A stretch of 64,000 nt of DNA from the NCBI GenBank assembly GCA_013399305.1, contig VXAI01000337.1:346648-410647 (forward strand), in the 5' to 3' direction. This stretch comes from Rostratula benghalensis (taxonomy: Eukaryota > Chordata > Aves > Charadriiformes > Rostratulidae). The stretch's first letter is position 1. Each line of letters starts with the position of its first letter. Under the pieces are notes generated by a model that did not search any database, had not been told where the DNA came from, and saw only the letters and a program-made list of their open reading frames with translations. The translations under genes and the position numbers were made by a program. Shown in pieces: positions 35,191 through 47,145 of this stretch.

Positions 35191-38100
35191 TGGAGACAGC
35201 TTTAGGGTGGAAACCTGGTCTCCTGCCCCCAAACACAGGGTGAGTAGAAATCATTTGACATGTGAGGGTTAGCAGACAGGTTGCCTGGCTGGAGCATCTT
35301 GTACAATGCAGCTAATCATTTTGGTTGTGGCAGAGGTCTGATTTAGTTTTCTAGGGAAAGGGACAGCGGGCATCTGGGATGTGATCTAGCAGAAAGCCTT
35401 TGGCTGTTGGTATTTGTGGGAGTTTGTTCTGGGCTCTGCTGCAGGTCTTGGAAGACGCACTTTCTTTTGGAAATGGGTTATGGTGGGATTTATAGATGCT
35501 GAAGAGTGTGTTGTGTCCCAAGGATGTGACCTGTGTTAACCTAAGTGGTCATAAAGCCTACAGCGTGCTAGCTGGTGGGAGTCAATTCAGGATGTTTGGA
35601 GAAGGGGGCGGGGGGGCACAATACAGGCTTTTTAGCTCATGTGTACAACATACTTCTGTTTTACAAGTTGTTTTTTCATCGTTGCTTGAGCAGCTGAGAT
35701 GAAACATCCCTTTCTGTTAAGAACAAAAGCCTTCACTTTAATGCAGGTACCAGGGCTGGGAAGTGCTGCAGTCACTTACTGCACTGCTTGGCTTTGATCC
35801 TTGGTTGTGGTGTGGAAGTGCAGAATACAACTCAGGGAAAGGGTGGTGCTGGGAATGGTTTTAAGTCCCTGGTCTAGACTGACGCCTGTGTCCCTGGCCC
35901 AGAGTGAGTTCAGATCACTCCAGGCCACCAGCTCTTCAGGGTCATGTGCATCCCCCAGTGCCCTCAGCCTGGCCAGCTCTTCCTTTGCCTCCTGCTTTAC
36001 CTTCTCATCTGCCTCCCCCCTGGGGAAAAAAATGCTGGGGGGAACGGCAAAAGGCCGCCTGTTCGCTCTCCAGTTTTGAAGATTGGGATTCTCTTACTGG
36101 TTTTTATTTTCTGCGTGCTTTTTTGTGTTAAACAAGAGCAGCCTGTTTGCAAGCTCCACTGCTCCTTAGGCTTGGAGCAGGGTGAGTATCTGCCTAGCAG
36201 AGATTTTGTGGTTAAAATTTGTTGTTGCTGTACTTGAATGCTAACCTGAGGGATTTTTTCCCTTCTGTCTGTAAACAAGCTTTTTTTTTTTTTTTTCCCC
36301 CCACTAATGGAAAATTTCAGCTTGTCTTCCACTTAACCACAGTTCAGGCTTTTCCAGGAAAACTGAATGAATCAGTAATGTTTCCCTCTTTTGCTTCTTG
36401 TGTGCTTAGTTAATTTTATTATTTTTATTGCGGGTTTTGATTGCATGAAGCCCTTCTTCTGTCCTCATCAAACCGGCATTGTTTTCTAGACAAGCGAGGA
36501 CGGTCAGGATCTCTGAAGACGGTGCTTCTCCCTCTGGTGCTGTGTCACCCCTGACCTTCACAGTTTGGAAAGCGTGGATTTAGGAAGACGACGAAGCTGA
36601 ACAAGGGCAGACAGATGCTTGTTACAGCACAGTGTTTTCCCATGGGCTGAGGGATTTTGGTTCCAATGGAGGAGCATTCAGGAGCACAAGGGGGACTTGA
36701 AGTTTCCCATTTGGTGGTTGCTTCCATCTCTCTCTTGGTGCTACCTGGCTCTCTTACTGCCGTTCGCTGCTCCTTGCAGCTCCCAGCACTGTCCTGGAGG
36801 CTTGGTTTTGATTGTTTCACCTTTCACACAGACTCAGTGCCCTCTAGATTGATGCCTTGAAGCATGGGTTTAAATATCAAATAGCAAATGACTGCACTGT
36901 AATGGATGCTATCGCACTAGACATTATATTATAGAAGTCACTGTGGTTAAGTGGAGTATCTCTGGAATCTTGTTTTTATCAAGACATTTATGTTCCCCTC
37001 TAATTTTTGTGGAGAGTCGTTTAGATGTTTTCCAGATTAGAGCATAATGGAATTGTTAGCTATAAATGTTCAGAGGAACCCATTACACATGGTGATTTAG
37101 TGGTTAGTCACAATTACTTTGGAGGTACAGTGTCAAATTTAACACAAACCTTCAAAACCACATATTGTGAAATCTGGTCATCCTTCTTGTGAGATGTTCC
37201 TCCAGCCTCCCAGAGAAGAAAAAGACATTTTGTACAGCAAGAAACAAAAGCAATATGGAGGGGATGGGCAATTGCTGAAGAAATTACTCTCTGCAAGAAG
37301 CAAATCAGCAGGCAGTTTTTCCCTTGTAGAGTTTTATCCTGTTTCTTTCTGCTTAATTAAAATCCAGAAGATTGGTGGTGGCAGCGGGTTGGTGTGCTCG
37401 TTTCCCCTTCTTGGTGGAGGTGGAGGCAGGGACTGGTGGAGCCAGAGCAGGACAAACCCACTGCAAGCTCTGCTGTCCTTCCTGCTGTGGGGACAGCAAA
37501 GTGCTGCTCTCCTCAAGACCTAGGTAGTGGAGATGTTCCTGCAGGCTGCTTGAAGAAGGCACCATAGGGTGTTGAGCTATGGCTAATAATTGGAGCAACT
37601 TTTGTGTAACAAAACATTTTTCCCTTGTTGCAGTTCGCTGCCATTCCGATATCTGACCTGATGAGAATCATGTGCAGAGCCTGGAGCTGCACCTTCTCTG
37701 ACCTCCTGGGTTGGACACAATTGCTCTGAACTGGGTGACCTGCATCTTGCTGGTTTTTGTTTGCTGAGTGGAGGTTTTATCACCTGCAGGGCTGGGTGTT
37801 TCCTGGCGCTCTCGGCTTGTGAGCTGAGAGCAAGTTGTAGCACCGTGTCACAGGTTTTAAGCCCAGGGTAGAGGCTGTCAAAATCAAGTGCAGATTTTCA
37901 GAATGAACAAATTAATCCCATTAAATTTGTGTGTCTTAAGAGTCTCAGAACAAAATTCGGATTAAGGGATGAGCTCATGCACTTGGGTATCCCAGAGCTC
38001 CTGAGTCATCTTTAATGTCTCAACATATCGGTTTCTGCAGTGGTTGGTGCTAGAAATGTCCACAGGATACATGAACCCGCTTCACTGTCAATATTTTAAT

Positions 38101-38661
38101 AGCAGATTTTTAAGGAACATCTTTTGGTAGTGTTAAGACTTGGCCTAGGTTTGGAGTTCCTTCTTGATACCCGTAAGAGATATTGAAACTCTAGGTTTGT
38201 ACAGCCTTGGAAGGGTCAGTGCTCTGATCGATAGCTGAGTTTACTAGTAAAGCTTTGTAAAAAGTCTAGGAATTCTTAGCTAATTCAGGTCAGACCCCCT
38301 GCTCCTTCTTACCAGCAGCCCAGAAACTTGAACAGTTTAAACCCTGTGTAACACACAGATCATCTAACCCTTTCATTCTCTTTGGTTTAGAAAGTTACTT
38401 TGGGCTCTCTTTTCATTCAAGAGCACAAGTTAAGTTTTAGGAAGATCTAGTGTTGTATTGAAATTGGAGTTTTCCAGGAACTGTAGCATGTCAGCAAGGT
38501 TGCTAGGAATCTGTACTACCTGGGGAAGGAGCTTGTACTCACAGGTACGGCTTCAGCCGTTCATCCTCGGCTTGTTCCTGAAGGTATCTGAAGGGCATCA
38601 CAGGGGATGCTGTGACCTGGCATGGGCCCACACTGCCTGTCATGGGGTGCTGCTGGGTTCA
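35191..38661. other. Intron 1 block B, no exon recognised
   Basis: No repeat family identified except T16 at 36281-36296 and other short T runs. No splice-bounded frame resembling a sulfotransferase exon was found. Confidence 0.5.
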
Positions 38662-39880
38662 GTCATAGAATGGTTTGGATTGGAAAGGATCATAAAAAAG
38701 AATCATTGAGTTCCAACCCACTGCCATGGTCAGGGACACAGTTACCACCAGACCAGGTTGCTCAAAGCTCTGCTCAACCTGGCCTCAAACACCTGCAGGG
38801 ATGGGGCAGCCGCAGCTTCTCTGGGCAACCTGGGCCAGTGTCTCCATCAGAGGGAAAAATGTATTCCTGATTTATAATCTAAATCTCCTCTCTTTCACTT
38901 TAAAACCATACCCCCTCACCCTATGGCTCCCCTCCCTGATCAAGAGTCCCTCCACAGCTTTCCTGGAGCCCCTTTAGGGACTGGAAGGGGCTCTAAGGTC
39001 TCCCCAGAGCCTTCCCTTCTCCTGGCTGAACACCCCCAACTCTCTCAGCCTGTCCTCACAGCAGAGGTGCCCTTGCACCATCTCTGTGGCCTCTGGCCCT
39101 GCCTCAACAGGTCCCTGTCCTTCTAATGTTGGTGGCTCTGGAGCTGGAGACAGCACTGCAGGGGGTTCTCCCCAGAGCAGAGCAGAGGGGACAGAATCTG
39201 TCCCCTCCACCTCCCTGCTGGCCACACTGCTGGGTTTGCAGCCCAGGATGCAGGGGATTTCTGGGCTACCAGCACACATTGCTGGGTCATGTTGAACTTC
39301 TCATTCACCAACACCCCCAAGTGCTTCTCCTCAGGGCTGCTCTCAATCCATTCTCTGCCCGGCCTGTATTTGTGCTGAAGATTGCCATGACCTGGGGTAG
39401 GACCTTGCACTTCGCCTTGTTAAACTTTATGAGGTTCACACAGGCCCAAGTCTGAAGCCTGTCCAGGTCCCTCTGGATGGTGTCCCTTCCCTCCAGCATG
39501 TCAACCTCACCACGTAGCTTAGTGTCATTGGTCAACTTGCTAAGGGTGCATTCCATCCAACTGTCCATGTCAGTGGCACAGATCTCTAAATCCATAGTGC
39601 CAACCTATGAGGAATACCACTTGCCACTGCTCTCCACTCAGACATTGCACTGTTGACCACAACTCTTTGAGTGTGACCATCGAGCCAATTCCTTATCCAC
39701 CTTGTGGTCCATATGTCAAATCCGTGTCTCTCCAATTTGGAGACCATGATGTTGTATGAGATGTCAGATGCTTTCTACAAGTCCGGGTAGATGGCATCAG
39801 TTGCTCTTCCCTTATTCACTACCTCTGTAATGCCGTTGTGGAAGGCCACCAGATTTGTCAGACACGTGGCTTGATTTCCA
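38662..39880 (-). mobile_element. CR1 LINE, 1.2 kb, containing decayed reverse-transcriptase ORF2
   Basis: The plus strand opens with TCATAGAATGGTTTGGATTGG, the inverted CR1 tail, and extends to the RT palm region. On the minus strand the frame shows [27 protein letters not shown] and QRDLDRL, which place it in CR1 ORF2. The copy is dead: the palm A-box has a stop codon (TAG, plus-strand complement at 39775-39777), and the family's F-A-D-D catalytic box reads L-T-N-D. The 5' end is truncated within the RT domain. Confidence 0.92.
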
Positions 39881-42800
39881 GCACTGCCCAGTTTGGCTGC
39901 TGGTTAGCCAAAATTCACATGGTCCCCACCCCATCTCATATGCTGTGGGCTTTGCAGGGCTAATGATTCTGTGGCCTGACTCGTCCCTGTTGAAGACTGA
40001 ATGAAGAGTCCCATTCCCCAGGGGGGTGGCCTCCCTGGGAAGGGGGTAATTCATGCCCCACACCAGCTCTGTCTTAACTTGACTGAAGACCAGGATCCGG
40101 TGAGCTTTAATGGTAAGAGCTGGGTTTTTGTGGTGTCAGCTGTTTTCCAGGCCGTTAATGCTGGGACCACAAGATTAGAGTCGTATGATGGGATGAGAGG
40201 TTAAAAGGCAATGTGATACCTACAAAGTGCTCCAGCCTTACAAGGAAATGTCACTGCATCCTCCTTAAACACTCGTAATTAGTAATTCCTGATTTGCCCT
40301 GGCTCTGAGAGCAGTCTGCTGGGAGAACAAGCTTGTGAACAGCACTCGGCTGCCTGGCTAGGGCTGTTAAACAAGCGTGCAGTTTTTTGATATTCTTCAT
40401 TTTTAGAGCTGGGTTTCCACATTTTGCTTTAACAGTTATCATTAGCAATTTGCTGGGCTTCATTTTACTGATGGGAGAGCGTTTCATGAACTCTGAAGCA
40501 TTCTGTAGTGCCACAGTGTACAGGAGTGACAGTACATAAACTGAAACTATATTATTGCTTTCTAAGTGTATTTTTTAAATATTTTTTTAAACCAATTCCT
40601 CTTGGCAATTCAACTGAGCATATGTGTCACTGGTAACATTTTCTTAAAATCAAATCTGGTCCTACAGATTTTTACTGTAGCTTTTAAAGGACTCATTTTT
40701 TTCCCCTGGTAGACTGTGTTCATCCTGCTCTCGTGACTTTTTTCATGTTTAATTGCTTTAGTATTGCATTGCGTCCTGCTTTCACTTTTTAATTGGCAAC
40801 CATAGTGTGTCCATGGTGGAAGAGAGGGAATTTCACTGTGGAATTGAAGGCAGAGATTTGGACTGCTGTGTTTTCATTTAATGAGGAAAGTACTTCATAC
40901 TTCTCTTCAGCCTGTACCTACAAAAACCAGTGGCCCCTGCTGAAGTGAAGCCCATCAGGTACACGATATGTGCTTCAACCTTCAACTCAGTTTTTAAAGA
41001 ATGATAAATTAGGGTGTTGATGGTGACTAATGAAGACTGAGGAGGGAGGTTGGTGCTGGTGTGTCGTGGGCTGCTGTGGGTGGGAAGGATGCAGTCAGAG
41101 GAGCCTTTGCTTGAACGCCTGGATGCAGCTTTCTTGTGGTTTCTTTGCACTGGTTGCACTGGGAGTTGGCTTGGTATAGAGCTGCACCTGAAACTGGGCA
41201 ACGTAGCTCCTCAGAGTTTTGCCAGCTTCTTGCCCTGGGTCTTATTTATGTCACTCAGCCAATTTTGTTAGCAGATGAACACTTCAGCTCTGCTGAGTTA
41301 GTGTATAAATGGTTTTTTGATTTAGGAGTTCAACCTGTGCAAAGCCCTAATGGTCTTGTCTGTGATGGTTCCTGCACTTAATATTTTAGGGTTCTTAGGG
41401 TATGGCACAGACTACTATTGATCGCTTCTTGTGCCTGTAGTTAGCATAAAACAGGAAAGTACAACTTGTATTGTGGGTACTTATTTATAAATATCTTTGA
41501 GCATTGTAGGAGCCTGGAAGGGAACAGGTTGGGGCCCTAGGCATGGGGCTGGGTACTGGAGGGTACCAGTGCCTGGACGAGGTGGCTCACAGAGCATCTT
41601 CTCATCCTGCCATCAGCAGCCACTGCCGCTGGAGTAAGAGGTGTGAAGGAACAGCAAAGCAACTTGCACTTTTTGCATTATAACGAAGAGTCTCATCCTG
41701 CCACCTGCCCAGGCATTGTCACTTTGAGGTCACATTAGTGCAAACACACTGCAATGGGTGTGGGGAGAGCCTGCATCTTTCCTGCCACCTCACCCTCTTG
41801 AAATTCCAGGACCTGGAATTCAGCTTAATCGGAGGCAGGAATGTTTGTACTGAGGTTGGTTGATGTATTTATTTTAACCCAAGATTAATTCATAAACTGT
41901 CTCTACCTGGAGAAGTTTGATTAGCATTATAAATCTAATGTGTGGTGGTGGATACTGGAGGAACTTGATCTTAAAAAAAAAAAAAAAAAAAAAGCTGGGA
42001 AATTGGTGGAAGAATTCAGATTTAAATTGCAAGGATACCTGAGCTGAAATTGGTGAAGTCGTGTCTCCTGACAAAATGTACCCCATTTGTGATTTAATTT
42101 TTTAGTTATTACAGATACCCAAAACATGCTTAACACAGCATCTGGACATGTCTTTATTATTTAGAGCTGGCAACAATAACAGTATTTAAAATAAAATAAA
42201 ATTTAGTTACTAAACTACAAGATATTTCATTCCCTAATGTGACCCATGGAAATAAAAATGGAGCAGCTGTGGTGTTTGGGAGTTTTTGTGTCTGTGATAC
42301 ACAAGAGTTTTCAGCAAATGTTAGGTCCTGACTGGGAAAATAGAGGAACATGCATCTGTCCTGCAAGCTCGATGTTTGTCTAAGCCTTGAGCAAGCTCCT
42401 TGTGGCCATCCTGCCATTAGCAGAGCTGCTGCTTGCAGAATTTACTTCTATAAAGTTCAGAGCACTGGGATTTTCCTCCGAGGGCAGGTGCAGGCTTAGG
42501 GGACAAAGGGAGATCTTTTCCTGAAGAGTGGTACCCAGTATTGATAAAGTTTATTATTGAAATTGATTGTAACTGCAGGCCTGCTGGAGGGCAGGAGGTA
42601 TTTTTATAGAATAAGAACTTTTTTTTTTTTTTTTCTGTGTTACTCACAGAGCAGTGCTGCTTGTTGCAGCTGCCTTTAGGATTTTGGAGTTATCAGGAAA
42701 GGTGCTGGTTTGATTAATTGGGTTTTTTTGGTTTGCATTCCCTGCTGTTCCCCACTACCTGCTAAATGGGTCTTGTAACCTACACGGGCACAGCTCATGG

Positions 42801-45800
42801 ATGAAAGAAGGCAGCTAGAGGGAGAGAGGAAGACATGCAGAAGTATTCCATGATGCAGTCGAAGTGAACAATTTTGCTGATGGGTGAGGTGGGAGGAGGC
42901 CATCTGCTCGCTCTCCTGTTCCCTTCCAGTTGACCTTAGCTTTGTTCGTGGTGGCTTTCTCCTACAGCGGGACACAGAGTCATTGGGGAAGTGTTTATGG
43001 AGAGGGAAGACCTTCAGGGCAAACTGCTTCACGGGAGGTTACTCCTTTCCCTCAGACCTTGCCTCTCTTGCACCAGGTTGCTAAAGCCATTCCTGCATCA
43101 TCTGTCCTTATCCTGGGGCAAACACTAATGGACCCATTGTCCCTGTACTGCTGACACAGGCAGAGGGTCCTTGAAAGCAGGCACTGACAATGCAGACTTG
43201 GCATTTTCCACTAGCTTTGCTAATTAATTAAGGTCATGTGTTCCAGCTATTAGTTTGGCCATTGCTTTTTCTCCATTAAGCAGGCAGTGAAATGTCAGGG
43301 AAGGGGAAAAGAGGTTCTCCCTTCCACAGACCACCACCGTGAGACCCGGGTGATGGTCACGGGGTGCTGTTGAGCCATGCATAAGCCAGCCTGGTGATGG
43401 AGCAGTACTGTTTGCTGCTCCAAATAGGAAAATTTCTTTTATATGACAGTAAATTATGGGGAATTCTGCCTGCTAGGGTGTTTGTCTGATCTTTCTAAGC
43501 ATCTGCTACAATGATGGCTTGCTAGAGTGAGGTGTTACTAGCTAAACTTGCTAGGTGCGTGCTGGCCATGTTGAGAAGCATGCCATGCTTTGGCATTTTT
43601 AAATGAGCAAACATTGCCCTTCTCTCAAAAAAAAAAAAAAAAAAATTAATCAAGCCTTATTGTTGAAATCTGGAGAACATTCCAGCGCAGAGTACGTCAC
43701 CTCCGCGATTGTCTAGACAGGTTACCCGTGTCCCTGTTAAGCTGCCTCATTATTTATTTATAGTTATTTATTCTAATAAATGTGATTGCCTGCAGTAAGA
43801 TGCTAACTCCACCGAGTCATATTTCAGATCGCACAGCTGTGTTGTTTGAATTTTCAGAATAAATAAAACATTTGCAGCTGCATGCCTCTCGGATGGCTCA
43901 GTAGGTGCCGCTCCCAGGAGAGGCATGAGGGAAGGAGATGCTCGGGTTTGGGGAAGAGGAGGAGGTGTCCTTCAAACTTGCGTGCTGCCTGACCTTGGGT
44001 GATGTCCTTGTGTGTGCAGGAACCATCGGAGCCTGCTGTCGTTGCTGACTTTAGCAGGGCTAGGATAGTGCCCCAGGTGCCACATTTAAACACTTCAAAC
44101 AGTTTAAAACCATCCAGTCAGTACACAGAGCTGTAGCTTTAATGGATTTTGGTGTATTATCACAGGGATCATGTTCTCTATTTGCCACAGGCCCATTGAC
44201 TTGGGTAGACTTATTTAAGATTTGCCTCTTGTCAGTGACTGTAATGACCATTTGCTGTCTATTATTTCCCTGGCGTTTTGTTGTGCGGAGTTTTGCTGCC
44301 TTTGCAGGCATCCTGACAGCTCTGGTTTACCAGGGAAACATAGAAGCTCTCAGGTATCTGACATCTGTCCAAATGGAGTGGCTTCCTTTTTGACCAGTTG
44401 CCCAAAATCTGGTGTCCCCTGAGCTGTTTGGCCGAGGAGGGGAGACAGACAGGAAAGCAAGAGATCTCTGTGTGTGTCCTTTTGACTAAATACGGGGCAT
44501 CCAAACCCTGTTTTCCTGGACTCAGGAGAGAACTGACCGTATGGAACAGTTTCTTCATTCACCCTTTCTACGTGGCATTCAACCTAGGGATGTTCCTTGG
44601 GTTTTGTCCCCTTGGTCTCAGCTCTGTAGCTTCTGGGACTGCTCGTGCTACTTCTTGCAGTTCAGGCTCTTTCAGGAGCTTTGTAAAACTCCCAGGGGAT
44701 TCCACTAAATTTTGGACATGCACTACTTGTATGTGTCAGTCCTCTGCGTGGATTGCGATTGTTTCAGTTCCTTGGCTCTAGGGGACAAATAAGCTCCTTT
44801 ATTTATCCTAAATGAGGTGTAGCCATCTTAGCCATCTGTTCAGTGAGGTGGGACCCAAGCCTCATGCAGAAGACAGCCTTATATGCTGCCAAGGAACGGT
44901 GGAAAGCTTATCCAGAGGTATATTTTATACGTATGCTGAGTGGCAGAATTATGTATAGTAGATCTGTTTAGGTTAAGTTCATCTGATGGCAACATATGGT
45001 CAAAACGCTTGGCTATTCCTTTTCTTTCCTACAGAACTTAATTTTATTAACATGTGAAAGAATGTTAAGTTCAGCATTTTATGAAACTACTTGAGGGAAC
45101 TGAAGTTAAGTTGTTCCCTGTAGCATTTGATAAAGTACGCAAAGGCCAGAAGGAATGAATGATTCACTTCTCGACTGTCAGCCCTGGTGGAAAAATGAGG
45201 TGGAGCTGGATTCGTGATTTGAAAATCTGTTCATCAGCACTGGAACTTGTCAAAACATAATTTCATCTTGTTAATTTTAGTGAGTTATTGACTCAAAAGT
45301 AAATCACAAAGATTTGTAGGAGAGCAAAACGGTGTTTTACAGGGAGTGGGATTTTTTTTTTAAGGTTGATTATTTATTTTTAAGGAAGATTTCATAAAAC
45401 TTCCTGCTGTTACAAAGTTAACATTCTCTTGCTCTGCTTGATTGCAGAATTTGAGGTTTCATCATGCGCCATCAAATTCTATTTTCAGATTTCAAGTTAA
45501 AACAGCCTTTCAGGCTTAAGTTAACCTGCTCACTTTCATTTCAGCGCGTGTGAAGTGTGAAGCAGATAATTATTGTGCGTGCTGTATTTCTCTCATTAAC
45601 ATTAATAGGTTAGTATTACAGCTGCTGCCAGGCCACAAATACTTAAGGGGTTAGTCAAGTAGGGCTCAAAATTGAAAATAAAGGAAGAAATAAGTACAAT
45701 TCCAAGGAATTGTGTGCAGGAAGGTAATGAGTGTCTTGCAGCAGAGACCAGGTAAATGACTTAACGAGTCCAGAGCAGCTGAAAGTCAAACATAAAACCT

Positions 45801-46537
45801 GGTGAAGCTTGTTATCTAATCTCATCCATAAAACTAACTGCCTATTCTTCATGGATGTTACCCAGTTATGCTCCTTACCTTATGTTTTAAAACCTAATTT
45901 TTTTAAAAACCTAGTATTTTAAGGTGAAAAACCCACAAGAGTGGAAAAGTTACATTTGAAAAGGGAATAATAAATAAGCCTTCTGCTGTAATTAAGCAGA
46001 TTGTTGATTAAGCAGACCTGTGGGCTAATTGAGACATTGCATAGAACTGGTGGTGCTCAATCACTACTGTTGAGTGGGGTTCACCAGCCATATCCTAAGG
46101 GAGCTGCTGGGATGGGGACTTCCAAATTTCTGTGCCAGTGTGTACATGTGGTAAATGGACTTCCAAGAGAGGAGAAGAAACAGGCTGGCTGTGGGAAGGA
46201 TGGGGAGGGGAGGAGTGCTCCTCCAGTGCAAGTCCTCTGGTGTCATCATTGACTTAGATGAGTTCATGTCTAATAATATACAGAAGTAATGCAGTGTTTT
46301 AGGTCTGCAAGTTACTCTGGGATCCCTGTATGAAAAGACTCTATTGCTATGAATTGCTGAGAAGTAGTTTTGCTGGAGTCCTAATGAAATAGCAAAACTT
46401 GAGTGGTTTGGGCTCTTCATGGGCAGCACTTGGCAGACAAGGTATGTTGTCTCCTTCCTTCCTACCACCACCTCCAGAAACATTGCAGTGGAAAACACAC
46501 AAAGGTCTGATTTTATCTTTAAACTGGCTTGTCAGGG
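39881..46537. other. Intron 1 block C, no exon recognised
   Basis: Repeat-poor. Holds A21 at 41973-41993, A19 at 43627-43645 and T16 at 42619-42634. AT-rich repeat-free stretches at 40380-40800, 43740-43880 and 45240-45650 carry TAAT/ATTA cores and are candidate regulatory DNA. No coding motif. Confidence 0.5.
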
Positions 46538-47145
46538 AATCATGGAATCATCTAGGTTGGAAAGAACCTTTAAAAATAATAAAGTCCAACCATCAACCTA
46601 ATGCTGTCAACTAAACCAACTAAACCATGTCCCTCAGCAGCATACCTAAATGTCTTTTAAATACCTCCAGGGATGGTGCCTCCACCGCTTCCCTGGGCAA
46701 CCTGTTCTAATGTTTGACAACCCTTTCAGCGAAGAAATTTTACCTAATATCCAACTTGAACCTCTCCTGGCACAACTTGAGGCTGTTTCCTCTTGTCCTG
46801 TTGCCTGTTCTTGGGAGAAGAGACCAACCTGCCCTCCTTACACCTTCTTTTCAGGGAGTTGTAGAGAGCAAGAAGGTCTCCCCTCAGCCTCAATTTCTCC
46901 AGGTTGAACACCCCCAGCTCCCTCAGCTGCTCCTCTTAAGGCTTGTGCTCCAGACCCCTCACCAGTTCTGTTGCCCTTCTCTGGACTCACTCCAGTCCCC
47001 TCAATTTCTGTCTTCTCGTGAGGGGCCCAAAACTGGACATAGCACTTGAGGTGGGAACCCACCAGTGCCGGGTACTGGGGGACAGTTGCTGCCCCAGTCT
47101 ATTTATTGGCTACGCACCATTGATGACACAGGCCAGGTTGCCCCT
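46538..47145 (-). mobile_element. CR1 LINE 3' half fragment
   Basis: The plus strand starts with the inverted tail AATCATGGAATCATCTAGGT, then runs through GATGGTGCCTCCACCGCTTC, TTGCCCTTCTCTGGACTCAC and GGCCCAAAACTGGACATAGC to GATGACACAGGCCAGG. The order matches CR1 from its 3' end back into the ORF2 C-terminal part. Several indels break the coding frame. Confidence 0.92.
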
